Below are positions 49,573-62,300 of a stretch of 64,000 nucleotides of DNA, piece after piece (within the stretch, counting starts at the first letter, position 1; every line of letters begins with the position of its first letter). The notes below the pieces were generated by a model. The model searched no databases. It worked only from the letters and a program-made list of their open reading frames with translations, and was not told the DNA's origin. Position numbers and translations under genes: made by a program. The stretch is from Drosophila miranda (Eukaryota > Arthropoda > Insecta > Diptera > Drosophilidae): contig NC_046677.1 of the NCBI RefSeq assembly GCF_003369915.1, positions 13,950,001-14,014,000 of the forward strand, written 5' to 3'.

Positions 49573-51595
49573 CTATGCCCAGCCCACATCCAGATTTTGT
49601 AGCTGATTCTGCTGCACCAACCAATCGTGTAGGGGCTTGAAGTAGGCCAACAACCCATCAATATTGATCTCCGGCTCACCCACCAGCTCCTGCAGGACGT
49701 CGCTGTAGGGCACGGATGAGCCTAATGCCATGGCACGCTGTAGACTGGCACCGATCTGACGCTGGTCGGAAAGATCGCAGAGATCCAAAGCTTTCCTAGG
49801 GTTATCCTTTCTGAACTGAAGCGTCGTTGTGCAGTAATGCTTGAGCAGCTGAAACTGTAGAACGGTGCTCAGGATGTTGCTGAAAGGGATAATTGATCAA
49901 GACTTTTGCAAGGTGATTCTCCACATAGGCTTTCAACCTGGCATACTGGTCATCCACCTCCATAAGCAACTTGGCTGGGACGTCAAACTGTTCGTTACTG
50001 CGTTTCCGAGGGGCTGCCGCTCCCGTGTAATGTTCAGTCAGTCGCCAATATGCTTCGTTGTCGTCCGCTCGGATGTGTCCACTTAGGACCTCCACACGAT
50101 AGCGATCGAGGACATAGAAGACGGGCAGCAGGAAGACCACGCGCAGACCGTGCACATACAAACGGTTCAGTCGAGCGGGCAACTCGAGCCACTTTCCCTC
50201 CTGCAGCAAGCCCAACTTCTGAAGGTAGCGTGGAGAGGTGGCCGCCAGGGAGAAGCACTTGCCAATGGCATCGCCGAAGCTGGGAAAGGGTTCATCGCGC
50301 AACAGGGTTGGCTGGCCGGAGGCAGCTCGGTTGTAATAAAGATCACTCTGGGCCTCAAACATATTGAGGAAACGCTCCTCGTCATTGAGGGGACAGTAGC
50401 TGAAGTTGGTTATGGGAAGGGTGTAATACCGCCAGACCTTATGCCAGCAGCGGTCGTCATCATCTGCAGCCACGACCTGAGCATTTGTCCAAAGGGAGCT
50501 GGAAGAGATCACTTTGAAAATTCCTTGCTGGAGAATATCTGTTTTATCGGAATTACCTTTCCAGCAATGGCAGACCAAGTCCCCTAAAGTACTCGGCCAC
50601 ATTCCAGAACACTCTCTGCGTAGTGCTCAACCCGCGACGATGGAGGTCTTGGGTGATATTTGCCAGCCCCGCCAGGGGCGATGGTAAGTCCACATACCAC
50701 TCGGCACGAACCCGTCTAAAGGCGTTTCCTATGAAGACCTCGGCCAGATGCTGTGGATACGGTCTGCCCCGGGGCACCAACCGTTCTCCGTGCATCTTTC
50801 TCAAGGAACCCCTAACATGAGCGTGGAACTGAAGGAACAACGGCCTCAGTCCAGCCATCAGCCGATCCAGCAATGACATGGTCTGCGCTCCGCCCATCTC
50901 CAGCGATCGGAACCAATAATCCTGGGCCCGCGGATATCCATTGAGTTGGGCGGTCTTCTTATACAACTCCATGAAGGCCACAAACTGATCCCGAGTGGCC
51001 AGTCCAGTCTGCTTTCGCCACTCAAACCAGTAGTACTCGATCTCATCCAGGTCACGGCTCTCCTGGACTATTGCCTGAACCTCTGGTATTAGCCGCAAAG
51101 TGCAATTCCCTGGCTGCTTATAAGCGCAAAGTAGGACGTTGCGGTAGCTGTCGCTCATGTTGGAGGCGAGCGCATATACTTGAGTGAGCTCCATGCCATC
51201 CAAGGCATCGTACCCCAGCCTCGGAATCCTCTCCAGCTGCCTCTTCTGGCTGGCATCCCCCAACTTCAAACGCTTGAACTTTGCCAGATGAGGCATCAGA
51301 GATTTTAGGTAGTTCAGCAGCTTTTCGTCCGCTATTTCCATCTCGAGGAGAGCTACAACATCGTTGGATCCACGCAACTCATTCTGCAACTGGGCCAATA
51401 CCACCTGATCATAGATCCCGGCCAGTTGTTGGTTGGCCTCGACAAGGAAGGTAGTCAAAGTAGAGTCAGTCGAGGAACTAGGCAGGACAAAGCCTACAAA
51501 AATCTGAATGGAAGGGATGTCATGTTGAAATCATCTCCTTTGGGCAACACTTCAACGGCGCTTGGACTCACCAAAACCACCAACAACCTCCCCAT
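49573..51595 (-). CDS. Ance-2: Ance-2 copy 3, non-catalytic ACE-like secreted protein, 612 aa
   Basis: Four exons: 51572-51595, 50557-51503, 49938-50498 and 49573-49879, with phases 0, 2 and 2. The start codon exon gives MGRLLVVL, joined through a CATTCAG acceptor to IFVGFVLPSSST, a complete signal peptide. The M2 fold is recognisable from LRPLFLQFHAHVRGSLRKMHG and the pattern TSPRYLQKLGLLQ, and from the C-terminal ALGSSVPYSDVLQELVGEP and YFKPLHDWL. The HExxH motif is absent: the aligned stretch reads NDEERF, and the ligand region is SFGDAIG instead of FHEAIGD. It therefore cannot bind zinc normally and is a pseudoenzyme, as known for D. melanogaster Ance-2. It lies directly downstream of Ance copy 3. 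The third intron uses a weak GTTGAA donor. Confidence 0.85.
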
Positions 51596-52121
51596 AGTCC
51601 CACACTTTCTACTCGGACAAATTTACTTTCGCAACTCAGTCGTGGCTCATTTAAATTCCCCGCACAATATCCAACCTTTGCAAACTTTTTCAGACGTTCT
51701 GCGCCGGCGCAGCTCTCGATACCAACTAACCAACGGAGGCCGACGACAGAGGCCATGGCCAGAAGCCCAGTCGACTATTGGCTGAGCACCCAGTAGCCAA
51801 TTTTTAATTATAATCAAGTGGAGCACGGAGCGGGTATGACACTGTGCCAGTGTGCCAAGTGCTCAGCATTCTGCTGATTGAGGCGAGATGTGTGCGAGGA
51901 ATAAACTAACTTAGCTTAAGTGTTTTCGACCAACGAAGCCAATCCATCCTTGTATTAGATACGCTTGTACCAGAATGAGAATTAGAGCTCACGCAAAAAG
52001 CATACCCACCCATTCGACGTGTACACAGAGAGTGTTACGAGTGTACACAAACATTTGTATGTAGAAGCTCTCAAAAACTCGTTCGTATAAATAATTTAAA
52101 ACTGGTAAGGCAATTATAAAC

Positions 52122-52127
52122 TTTATT
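52122..52127 (-). terminator. polyadenylation signal of Ance copy 3
   Basis: Minus-strand AATAAA about 40 bp after the stop codon, conserved with copy 1. Confidence 0.6.
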
Positions 52128-52163
52128 GAGCAATGAAGTGTGTGAGAACAGAAGGTATTTTAA

Positions 52164-54397
52164 TTAAGAGGCCACACACTCTGAAGTAAAGGGGGAGAGA
52201 AGAAATGGATTATTCGAGAGTTCAATAGTGGATCGGGAGTATATAACTTACTATCTGAAGCGGTCCAGCCGATGTGAACACTGTTCTTGATGTTCTCCGC
52301 CTCCAGCCAAACGCGAAGGGGTTCGAAGTATTCGGCAATGGCCTTGCCACTCATGATGCGCTCCCCGTTGAAGGCCTCCAGTGCATCGGGCCAGGGCTTG
52401 GAGGCACCCAGAGAGAGCATGTTACTGTGGAGTGGACAAAAGGAACCCCATGGATTAGCAGACAAAGTAACTTATTTTAGAGCAGTCCTTACTGGAAGGC
52501 TTCGCCTGCTGCTGCACTGCCGTAGATATCACAGTTGTCTAGGGGAAGCTCCGCATTGTTGGCATCGTATTGACCAGCCTTAATGCAGGCGGACTTGTAG
52601 AACTGGAACTGGATGATGAAGGAGACCAGGTACCTGCGAAAAACCACCAAATCACGTCACAGCTGAAGCTCATCATCATCGAGAGATGACCCAACAAACC
52701 TCAGATACTCGACATCCGCTGAGACATGATATTTGGCAGGGGGGTCGAAGTCTTTCTCGCTACGCACAACCGGAGGCTCGATGCCGGAGTACTGCTCACG
52801 CAGCTTCCAGAACTCACAGTTCCAGTTTGCCTTCTCGACCTCCCCGCGGAACAGCGCCCATCGGTACTTGTCCATGGTGAAAGCAAACGGAAGGAACACG
52901 ATCTTGTCCAGAGCCGTGAGGAAGAGCTGGTTGATGCGGGCCTCGTCATCGCGAACATAGTTCGACAGCAGGCCGATCTTCTCCAGATGCTTGGGCGTGG
53001 ACACGGAGAGGGAGAGCACATCCCCAACGGCTTCATGGAAGCCAGGATTAGCCCCGGTCCGATAGACAAAGGGTAGGTGCTGATACTGAAGGAAATACTG
53101 AATATGTCCCAGCTCGTGGTGGACTGTGAAAAGTTGATCCTGGGTGACGCGGGTGCACTGCTTGATGCGGACATCGTCCTGAAGGTAAAAGTCCCAGGCA
53201 CTGGCATGGCATATCAAGTCGCGACCATCCGTGGGCTTCTCGATTATAGACTTGTCCCAGAAATCCCTATTGTAGATCAAATAGATTTGGATCCAGACTC
53301 AACATAGAATTATAGCAATCTTCAATCTTACTGCGTCAATTTGGTGAGGTTCATCGAGGTGAAAAAGTCATCGCCCATTTGGAACATCTTGAGGGGGGTA
53401 TATCCTTGTTTCTCCATTTCTTCGGTAACATCGACCAGTGGCTTCTCGGGGAAGGGAGAAACAATGTCCGCGATCTCAGACCATTGCTGCGCCCACATGT
53501 TGCCAAGAAGATGCATGGGAATGGGTCCGTTCTCAGAGACCACCTCGTTGCCGTAATACTTCCTCAGGCGGTAGCGCACATAGCCATGGATCTGTTCGTA
53601 GAGCGGTCGGATTTCGGCGAAGATGTTATCCAACTGCTGTTCGAAGGTGTCGTCCTCGTACTCATCCAGCCAGAGCTCAGCGCCAGAGGTGAAGTCTGAG
53701 ACAAGGGACAAGTGTGAAAAGGATTTCAGAGAAGTCTCCAGCCAGTCGCAACATACTGTTCAGTTTGGCAGCCTTGGTGTTCAGCTCCACATAGCGCTCG
53801 AAATTGGAGCGCACGGCCGTGCCTGCCTTGTCGTAGAACTCGCGCCAGTAGTACTTGAGCTCCTCGTGGTCCCGGCTCTTGCTGATGATCTCCTCTATCT
53901 CTGGCTCCAGGGCCAGATCACATTTCGACTTGTCCGTGTAGTCGCAGACCTTTACTTTGGCAAAGTTCGACTCCATGGCGGATATGGTTTCCAAGAAATC
54001 GGTATACTCCGCCTCGGGCAGGGCGGCATATCCGAGCTTAGACAGAGCCTTGAATTGTCTCTTGATATCCTCCGACTGGTAACTGCGCCACTGGAATTTC
54101 TGTATATCGCTTGATACCTCCTTCATGAATTTTGCCAACTCAGCAGAGATCTCGTTCTTTTTCTTTTCGTTCTCATCATTGATGTTCGAGGCATACGCCC
54201 AGGAAGCCTCTGTCTCCACGTTGGTGCGCTTGGCCAGCTCCTTGTTCAGATTCTCCAAATACTCCTTGGCCTGAATCTCCTCCTTCACCAGGGCTTGCGC
54301 GAGCTAATCAGAGAATGTTTATGGAACCTATTTGTCAAGATGTGGTTTTCAGACTCACCGCCAACGTAGCCAGTAGGGCTACGAGAAACACTCTCAT
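52164..54397 (-). CDS. Ance: Ance copy 3, canonical angiotensin-converting-enzyme homologue, 615 aa
   Basis: Seven exons: 54359-54397, 53757-54303, 53332-53695, 52700-53266, 52493-52633, 52252-52424 and 52164-52180, all in phase. The protein starts with signal peptide MRVFLVALLATLALAQA and covers the single M2 domain. It shows CHASAWDFYLQDDVRIKQC, zinc motif HELGH with the catalytic Glu, [23 protein letters not shown] with the third zinc ligand, FAFTMDKYRW, and a C-terminus DSKCVAS. The length equals that of D. melanogaster AnCE (615 aa, from memory). It lacks a membrane anchor, so it is secreted; the enzyme trims C-terminal dipeptides from peptides in haemolymph, gut and reproductive tissue. 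A TTTCTGTAG acceptor at 54419-54420 indicates a spliced 5' UTR. This copy looks ancestral to the other two. Confidence 0.95.
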
Positions 54398-54418
54398 ATT
54401 GTTCTCCAAAGCGCTCGC

Positions 54419-56341
54419 CTACAGAAATTAAGTCAACATTTTTTAGTTTAGATTATAATCGATTCCATTTTGATGGGATGTTGTGCCATTCAGAGAGTGT
54501 CTGAGAGGCACAGTCTTTCCTCGTAATTAATTAAAGTGTCTCTGGGGTCAGCTCGCTCACTATATGCTCTCTATAATATTTACTGAGTGGATTTTGCAGC
54601 AACAACAGATTCGCAATGGCACTTCAAATATCACCGCGATAGTAAATCGTCATTTATAGGCTGTTGATTAGTTTCACTTGTACTCGTACTCGAACTTACA
54701 AAATCAATTTACGCCCGACAAACGAAATAAAAAGATTGCGAAATTATGGAAGCAATTTGCGGTGAAGTTCTAAAATAAACCTGTCGTACTCTGATTTATT
54801 CCAATTAGTTCTGCTTCACAGCCATATCATTAGCTACTCGGTGAGCAATTTTCCGCTCTAAAGTAGAGTAACCTATAGAAGTAGAAACTACCAACCCTGC
54901 AGGGAAAGCCAATAAACCGACACACAAGAACCAATAAAAAGATCGTAAATATCCCAGATAAGGGGGCTAACTACCGCAAATGTGAGATATTCTTGAATTT
55001 ATGACCGTCCGTACCAATGACTTTTAGTAAATATTGTCCGAGCCGTGTATTGGCTGATCCAGATAAGATTGGAGTTGGATTATAGTGGAAAGTGGAATTT
55101 ATAGTAGATAACCGTATTGATATTGAAGCCGTCAAACGAAGCAATAACTTGAACAAGTAATTACATCACGATCACTAAATTGATTATAGAGAACAATTGC
55201 GATCGTAATTCAATTAAAGTCAATTGTTTTGATCGCTAATTGCAAGGCGAATGCTCAATCAAAAAGAGAAACTTCATTCTGAGCGTGTGTAATATGCCAA
55301 ACGAGTTCCGCCGAACAGAAAGAACTTCACCGGCCCGCAAACGAACTGAAAATGAAAATGTTTGGATGACATTGCGTGGGTTTTATAGCCACGAGCGGCA
55401 ATCTGAATCGGCCGACCGAACCATTATAAGCCTGAGCCAGCCGATCGCAGCGCATCGCGACGCGGAACGAACGACGTGACCGGAGCTAATCAACCGACTG
55501 GCCGTCTCGGAGAGAAACATAAAGATAGATAGATATATGCGAGCATTACTTATTCTAAATGGGAGCGCAGCGCACCCAAGCCCGAGGCTCTGGGGAGATA
55601 CGGAGCTCAGCCCCAGTCTCAGCCGCCCCGGGGCTCATTAATATGCCTGGCACATTTCTTCGCTGGCTCCCTAATTAGCAAATACCGAAGGAGGATTAAA
55701 GCAGAGAGATGCAAACACAAGGTGATAATTTTTAATTTTAACAGAATAAAAAAACAAATAACTCTAAATCATTTTTGGCTCTTTGGCGTGGAGATAGGAA
55801 TAACTACCTGGGCGTGGCAAATGCACTTTCCATATTTCACTTATCTGTTGACGCAGGGGATTACTTGAGTTTGAGTGCAGCGCTTGTTCCAGGTCATACC
55901 TTCGACAGTGATGTATGCTTGCCATGCAATGTAGAAGACAACTTTGTTTTATAGTGCCTTCAGAAGGGTCGATAAACCGTAAGGCTCGCGCACACTACAT
56001 ACAAATAGCTGAAAGAGGAGCTGAAAGCGGACCTGGGCTAAAGAAGCATTCAACACTCTGCGCACACTGTCGCCTGAGTTAAAAGCTGATCACATCTTCC
56101 AGATCATTTGTCGGAATCGGGTGGATCGGACATACATATATGTACATTCATATATCATAAAGCTGCCACACGATCGATGTGTCAATAATGTTGATGTTGT
56201 CGGGTTTCCCAGCCCTAAATCATAGTCGCGCAGCCCAACGTAAATGTCTTTAATTATTCGCTATTTGCACTGTACATATCTACAAAATATTGGAGAAAAG
56301 CAGGCAGTGTGAGCCAGAAAAATATATTGTGCTCGATTTTT
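54419..56341. other. upstream region of Ance copy 3 and spacer
   Basis: The first ~1.3 kb is partly shared with the upstream regions of copies 1 and 2, including CAATTTGCGGTGAAGTTCT at about 54751-54770, and should hold the Ance promoter. The 79-codon frame at 55240-55479 has no homologous frame in the other copies and is not annotated. Confidence 0.5.
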
Positions 56342-57470
56342 TATACCCGATACTCAAAATGAGTATTGGGGTATATTAGATTTGTGGTAAAAGTGGATGT
56401 GTGTAACGTCCAGAAGGAATCGTTTCCGACCCCATAAAGTATATATATTCTTGATCAGCATCAATAGCCGAGTCGATTGAGCCCTGTCTGTCTGTCCGTC
56501 TGTCCGTCTGTCCGTCCGTCCGTCCGTCCGTCCGTCCGTCCGTCCCCTTCAGCGGCTAGTGCTCAAAGACTATAAGAGCTAGAGCAACGATGTTTTGGAT
56601 CCAGACTTCTGTGATATGTCACTGCTACAAAAATATTTCAAAACTTCGCCCCGCCCACTTCCGCCCCCACAAAAGACGAAAATCTGTGGCATCCACATTT
56701 TTAAAGATACGATAAAACCAAAAACGCAGAATCGGTGAGGATGACCATATCTTCTGCAGTGCAAAATCTGAACCAGATCGTATAATGATTTTAGCCAGAA
56801 TCAAGAAAACAATTTCATTCTTTCTCGCTCTGTCTCTCTCTAACACACAGGTTTCATGGTCGGCTTTGCCAATTGCAAAATATGAGTTAAAGGATCTCAG
56901 AACCTATAAGAGCCAGAGCAACCAAATTTGGTATCCACACTCCTGTGATATCGGACCTTGACCGTTTCGTGTCCAAATTTCGCCACACCCCCTTCCGCCC
57001 CCGCAAAGGACGAAAATCTGGGGCATCCACAAATCTCAGAGACTATTAAGGCTAGAGTAACCAAATTTGGTATCCGCACTTCTGTTAGATCTCACTATAA
57101 AACGTATATCTCAGAATTTCGCCCCACTTTTTTCCGCCCCCACAAAGGACGAAAATCTGTTGCATCTACAATATTGCACATTCGAGAAAACTAAAAACGC
57201 AGAATCATAGATAACGACCATATCTATCAGATTGCTGAATCTGGACCAGATCAGATAATTTTTATAGCCAAAAGGAACAAATCAATTTGCACTGGCTACG
57301 CAGCGCCCGACGTCACGCTCAGACTGATTTTCTGTCTCTCTCGCACGCACTCTTTGTCGTGTCGTTTAAAATTAGCAGCGTCTGCCGGAGAAAAGCCATA
57401 CTGACTTAGTATTGGGTATAACTGTAGAGTTGCGGCGTCCGCAGCAACTCACAACGTTCCCCCTCGTTTA
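56342..57470 (+). mobile_element. near-complete DINE-1/INE-1-like Helitron element
   Basis: Begins TATACCCGATACTCAAAATG, with the internal short hairpin ATACTC-AAAAT-GAGTAT. A long CTGTCTGTCCG/TCCG tract follows (56486-56545), then TTTTGGATCCAGACTTCTGT and three homologous internal sections with CCAAATTTGGTATCC. The 3' end, by eye, is near GTATAACTGTAGAGTTGCGG. Non-coding and non-autonomous. It is the longest copy in the window and a template for recognising the fragments between the Ance units. Confidence 0.75.
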
Positions 57471-59337
57471 ATTTATTTTGCTGGCGTTGAGTGGGCGGTG
57501 CTAGGACTGTATTCGAACCTCCTTCTTCAACATCAGGGCGGTGTTGCCAATTTAGTTATTTTCCGGCTATTTCTGGCGTTTTTCACATGCCAAATGGGTA
57601 TATACATATATTTAAATCTAGCGGCTGACATTCGACTATGAACTTAATATATCACTCTGAGCCTTCTCAACCACGCAGTCCCTCTCTCTTTTTCCTTTCT
57701 ATCCTCGGACTTACCCTCACTGACTTGAACGTCGAAACCGGATCACTAAAGATTTTCGAGCAACTGAAAAATATAATTTCGCTCGCCACACACGTCTGTC
57801 ACTTAAAACGGCCGACAATCAACAATTGATCACTCTGTCTATTGACCCTTTCACTTAAGAGTAACCGCAAGGTTCGACAAGCTATAGTAATTTGTCATTT
57901 GTGCTGAAATTGTTATTTTTGTTATTCAATTAACAAAACCTAACATTTGAAAATCGCGCCCATAAACCTACAATATGCCATCTTCAAGTAATAAATGCGT
58001 TTATCAACACTACCTATGCATGACGCCATAAGCACGTTCAAGCAAGAATCTGCACGTTTTTGCCTGAAACGTATTCCACTACACCTCAATGCCAAGCATA
58101 GGTTCAAAAACAGGCAGACCCAATAAATATGTGCTGGTGGACTCGATCACACTGCATGTTTTATATGTTTTGGGCTCATCTAAACTTTAAGCGAAGAGGA
58201 ATAATATATCATGTTTTAGAGCATCATGCATCATGCAACATCTGTCTGAACGTCCACTTTCTGTCATAAGAAGTATCGTTTGGCGTTTCTCTCCTTTTTG
58301 GGACTAGCTCTCTTTTCGCTAAAACCTCTTGTGGAGATAATGTTTTTTATCCCCAATCGGCCGACTAATTATTTCGAATTAAATAAAACTCGGCGCAGAA
58401 ATAAAATTACGATATGTTCTTTAATGCGTGACATCCAAATTGCAAGTGTGGCTTGCCTGCCCTCTACATTGCCGCTCCGATCGCTAAGCGCAGCTTCGCT
58501 CGGCCGACGTCGGTAGGCAGACGCAAAGCGGAGATAGCGAAGAGCGAGCTGGCAGAGAGCGTTTAGCAGGGCAAGCAAGCGCAGAGCTTTAACAAACAAA
58601 TGAGTGACATAGACATAAGTAACAAACAAAATAAGCGGCTGAGGGCCAAGAATTAGGTGCTATTCGGCAAGCAGCTAATCGGCTGGGTTCTGCTCCGAAC
58701 ACCTCTTTTAGTAATATTTGGCGGAAGATCAAAAACGAGGAATATGTAAAAAAGTCAGTATATTTACGGTATATTTTTTAAAAGAGATGGTATATTTCGG
58801 TATATTTCTGGTGCCCAAACAAAGAAACGCAAAACGTCAAATTTGCAGAAACGCGCCTCATAAAACAATCTAAAACTGATAAAAGGTAATGCATATCATG
58901 CAGGTAAACAGCTTATCGACTACCTGAGTGGATGGCAGATGGGTGGTGCATGGATTATTTCGCCACATTGAAAATACCAGTGCAGCAGCAGCTGCAGAAG
59001 CACGCGAGTGGCAGCGCAAGAAAAGTAGACAACACCGTGTTTAATTGATTATTCAATGAAACACCATCAACGAAGCTGCGCGTGTATGTGTGTGCGTCAT
59101 CAGTTGAAGCTAAAAACAACAACAAAGCCGTAAAACGTAAACGTGAAAAGAAATTTCATTTGAACAACAATTTGTCAGCAAAAAAGAATACGGTGGAATT
59201 TCGAGAAACAGCTGGAAGACCATACCACACCACCTACATTTTTACGCTCATGCGAGTATAGTAGTGTTGTAGAGAAATTTTATGGTCACGTCACATGTGC
59301 GCAGAACACAAAAATTTGCATTCCTTTTCTCCCCCAG
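57471..59337. other. Smg5 upstream region
   Basis: No coding exon supported. Two or three near-repeats of a GGTATATTT motif occur at 58755-58808. A strong acceptor (TTTTCTCCCCCAG, ending 59337) shows that Smg5 has a 5' UTR intron whose donor I could not fix, so its promoter lies within this stretch or further left. Confidence 0.5.
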
Positions 59338-59354
59338 ATCTTCGTTCGTCCGAT

Positions 59355-62300
59355 ATGGAGGCGACACTTAGCTCGGGCGGCTCGAATGCCTCCAGCGAGT
59401 GCGCCATGGAGGCGGGAAACACTAGAAGCCGCTGCCTGGAGCCCGCGTTCAACAGCAACGGGCACTGCGGAAACGGCAACGGCAACGGTGCTGCCCTGCT
59501 TAGCCAGGAGGTGAAGGATTTGTACAGGTAATCCAGATTTGTACGAGTGCCAGAAAATGAGCCGAAAGTAATGTGATTGCCTTGGACAGATCCCTGTACA
59601 CTGCCTCGAAGCAGCTGGATGAAGACAAGAAAAATGTGCAAAGCGTGGAGCAACTGTTCCAGCACGAGATTGAAGAGAAGCGCTCACTGCTGGTGCAACT
59701 GTGCAAGCAAATCATCTTTAAGGATTATCAATCGGTGGGAAAGAAGATCCGGGAGGTGATGTGGCGACGCGGCTATTACGAATTTATAGCCTTCGTCAAG
59801 AAGAACTGGCACAAGCAAGGCGCGGACGCAGCCACCGCGCAGGAGAATATGCAGAAGCTGGAGCGCTTTCTCTGCGCGGGGATATTCAACTACAAACGAC
59901 TGTCCTCCAAGATGGAGGAGATCTATGACTTGGATCTCAAGTATCTCATCGACTTCTCCATCATAAGCGATGGCTACATCAGCGACATGATAGAGGAGCC
60001 CAAGGAGCCGTCGAACTCCTGCACACAAGCCGTGGACAAGAGCCTGGAAGCCGTCTCCTTTGCCCTGGACACCATACACTCATCGCTGCTGAGCCTGGGC
60101 GACCTTCATCGCTACTTTCTTGACTTCCGCATCGACAGCAAGCTGAGCATCAGCAAGGAACAGGTGGCCAAGTACTATTTGGAGGCCTTTAAGCTCAACC
60201 CGGCCATCGGCATGGCGCAGAACCAGCTGGGCACCCTGTACTACGGCCAGAACTACGATCTGGACTCCACTTACCATTATCTGTACTCGTTGGTCTGCAT
60301 CATCCCCTTCGAGCTGAGCGAGAACAATCTCAACAAGCTCTTCGCCAAGCACACCGAGTACTTGGAGCAGATGGACCCAAACAAGCTCGACTTCAACATT
60401 GAGGACTTCTTCGCCCGATTCTATCTGATCGTGGACATCTTCTTCTTCGACAAAGAGGTTCCCGACTTCAATGCCCTCTGTCACTGTGTGCTGATTGACT
60501 TGCGTAAGATTCTCTGCTCCCAGCAGCTGCGAATGCCGGAGCCGAGCATTTACAAGATCATCTCGATCTTGTTCTTCTGCCTGTCCAAGCTCAAGATGAT
60601 CAACTCGCCCAAGATATACTCATTGCATGCCTTTCTGGTGGCCGCCTGCTCCGATCTGATGGACGCCTGCATTGTCAGCATTGAGCAGACGATTCTGGCC
60701 CGCTCAGCAGACAACGAGCAGTTCCAGGCGGACTACGAGCAGCGATTCGAGGAGTTCGACACTCTGATCCGCAAGTCCCGCAACGAGTACAAGAACTGGC
60801 TGACCGCCGTTGGTGAGTGCGAGCGCAAGGACAAGAAGCTGTTTCCCCGACCCCACTCCCTCAAGGATTGCAGCTCCGATTCGCGCGACAGTCAGCGCTC
60901 CGTGGACGATGTGAAGACCCAGGAGACAGGCGACGGCGAGAAGAACCCTGAGCCCATCTCCACTCGTTCCAGCGACGAGGCCAAGGAGAGCGATCTGAAG
61001 ACGCCTCTCTCCTGCAAGAGCAAGCGGCGAGGCATGCGCCTGCGGCGCCGTCGTCGCAAGATCGCCCAGTCTGACGATAGCTCCTGCTATGACAGTGAGA
61101 GCGACATGGACACGGACTTCTACAGCGACGAGGAGGACTACACGGACCTCAGCTCCAACTTCGATACTGACTTCAGCGACATAGATGCTGCCGACCCGGG
61201 GGAACCGTGCGCCGAGGATCCCTATGAGACAGGTGAGTTGTGACATCTGTCCATATGTCTGGTCTAGCCCAACTAATTCTCCACTCCCAGCAGCTTCTTA
61301 CAGCAAAAAAGGGCGCAGGTCAGCAGACGGAGTCTGCGGCAGCGATATCATAGCCAACGACTTGGACGACGAGGATGTGGTCATTGAGGAGGAGAAACTT
61401 GTATACCCCGAGCTAGAGCGCAGACCCAACTCCCAGGAAGCAGACTCCGAAGAGTTGTTGCACAGCTTCGAAGTGCTGCAGCTGAACTTCAAGAGCGCCG
61501 AAGAGCAGGTGAAACACGTGGAAGTGGAGTGCCCTAAGCAGAGGAGGGATGTCCCGGAGGGATGTCGGGAGCCAGAGCCAAATCCTGAACATGAGCCGCC
61601 CGTAAGTCTCTCGGAGCCACCGAAGAAGCTCATATATCGCAACAAATACACCAAGATCAATCCGAACATAATCATTGACTGTCTGCACAATGAGCCGACC
61701 ATCAGAGCCCTGAAGATGCTCTTCGATTGGCTGCGCGTTAATCCCGAGATACTCATCGGCTGCTACCACTCGAATCCCGAGTTTGTCCACAAGATCATGA
61801 AGCTGCTGAATTACTGCAATATCGATGTCTTTACGAGGAAGGTTTACTTTGAGCGAGAGCTCCTCACCACCTCCAATGTGCGGGAGGCCCTTGTTGAGCT
61901 CTTCGATGTCCGGGCCAATGTTCCGCTGAGCGAGGACTTCACCTTCAAAAACTTTGACATCTTCCAGAGCACCCAGATCACCCTGGACTGGGAGACGATT
62001 ATCAGGGAGCGTGTCACGCCTCAAGAGGAGTCCATTCTGCGCATCTTCAAAATGGTCGACTTCGGCTTCTTCATTTGCAAGCAGAAGAAGTTCAACTACA
62101 GATTCTGCGTGAAGACGCGGCGCTTCACCGAGAACCAGAAGAAGAAACAGCGTGAGGAGAAGAAGGGTGGCGGCAACCGGCGCCGAGAGCGTCGCACTGC
62201 TCCGAAGACCACACGGAAGCGGAACGAGGGACGGACGCGTCGCTACTCGGACCGCAAGAACGGCATTGTCCGCAAGAGCTACACGAGCAACGAGGAGAAG

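Larger units (their letters stand above)
49100..55710 (-). repeat. Ance/Ance-2 duplication unit 3, the most complete copy
   Basis: Direct copy of unit 1. It carries intact Ance and Ance-2, and upstream DNA (about 55.05-55.43 kb) that unit 1 lacks. It is the best candidate for the ancestral locus because both genes are open and its Ance has the canonical active-site context. Confidence 0.8.
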
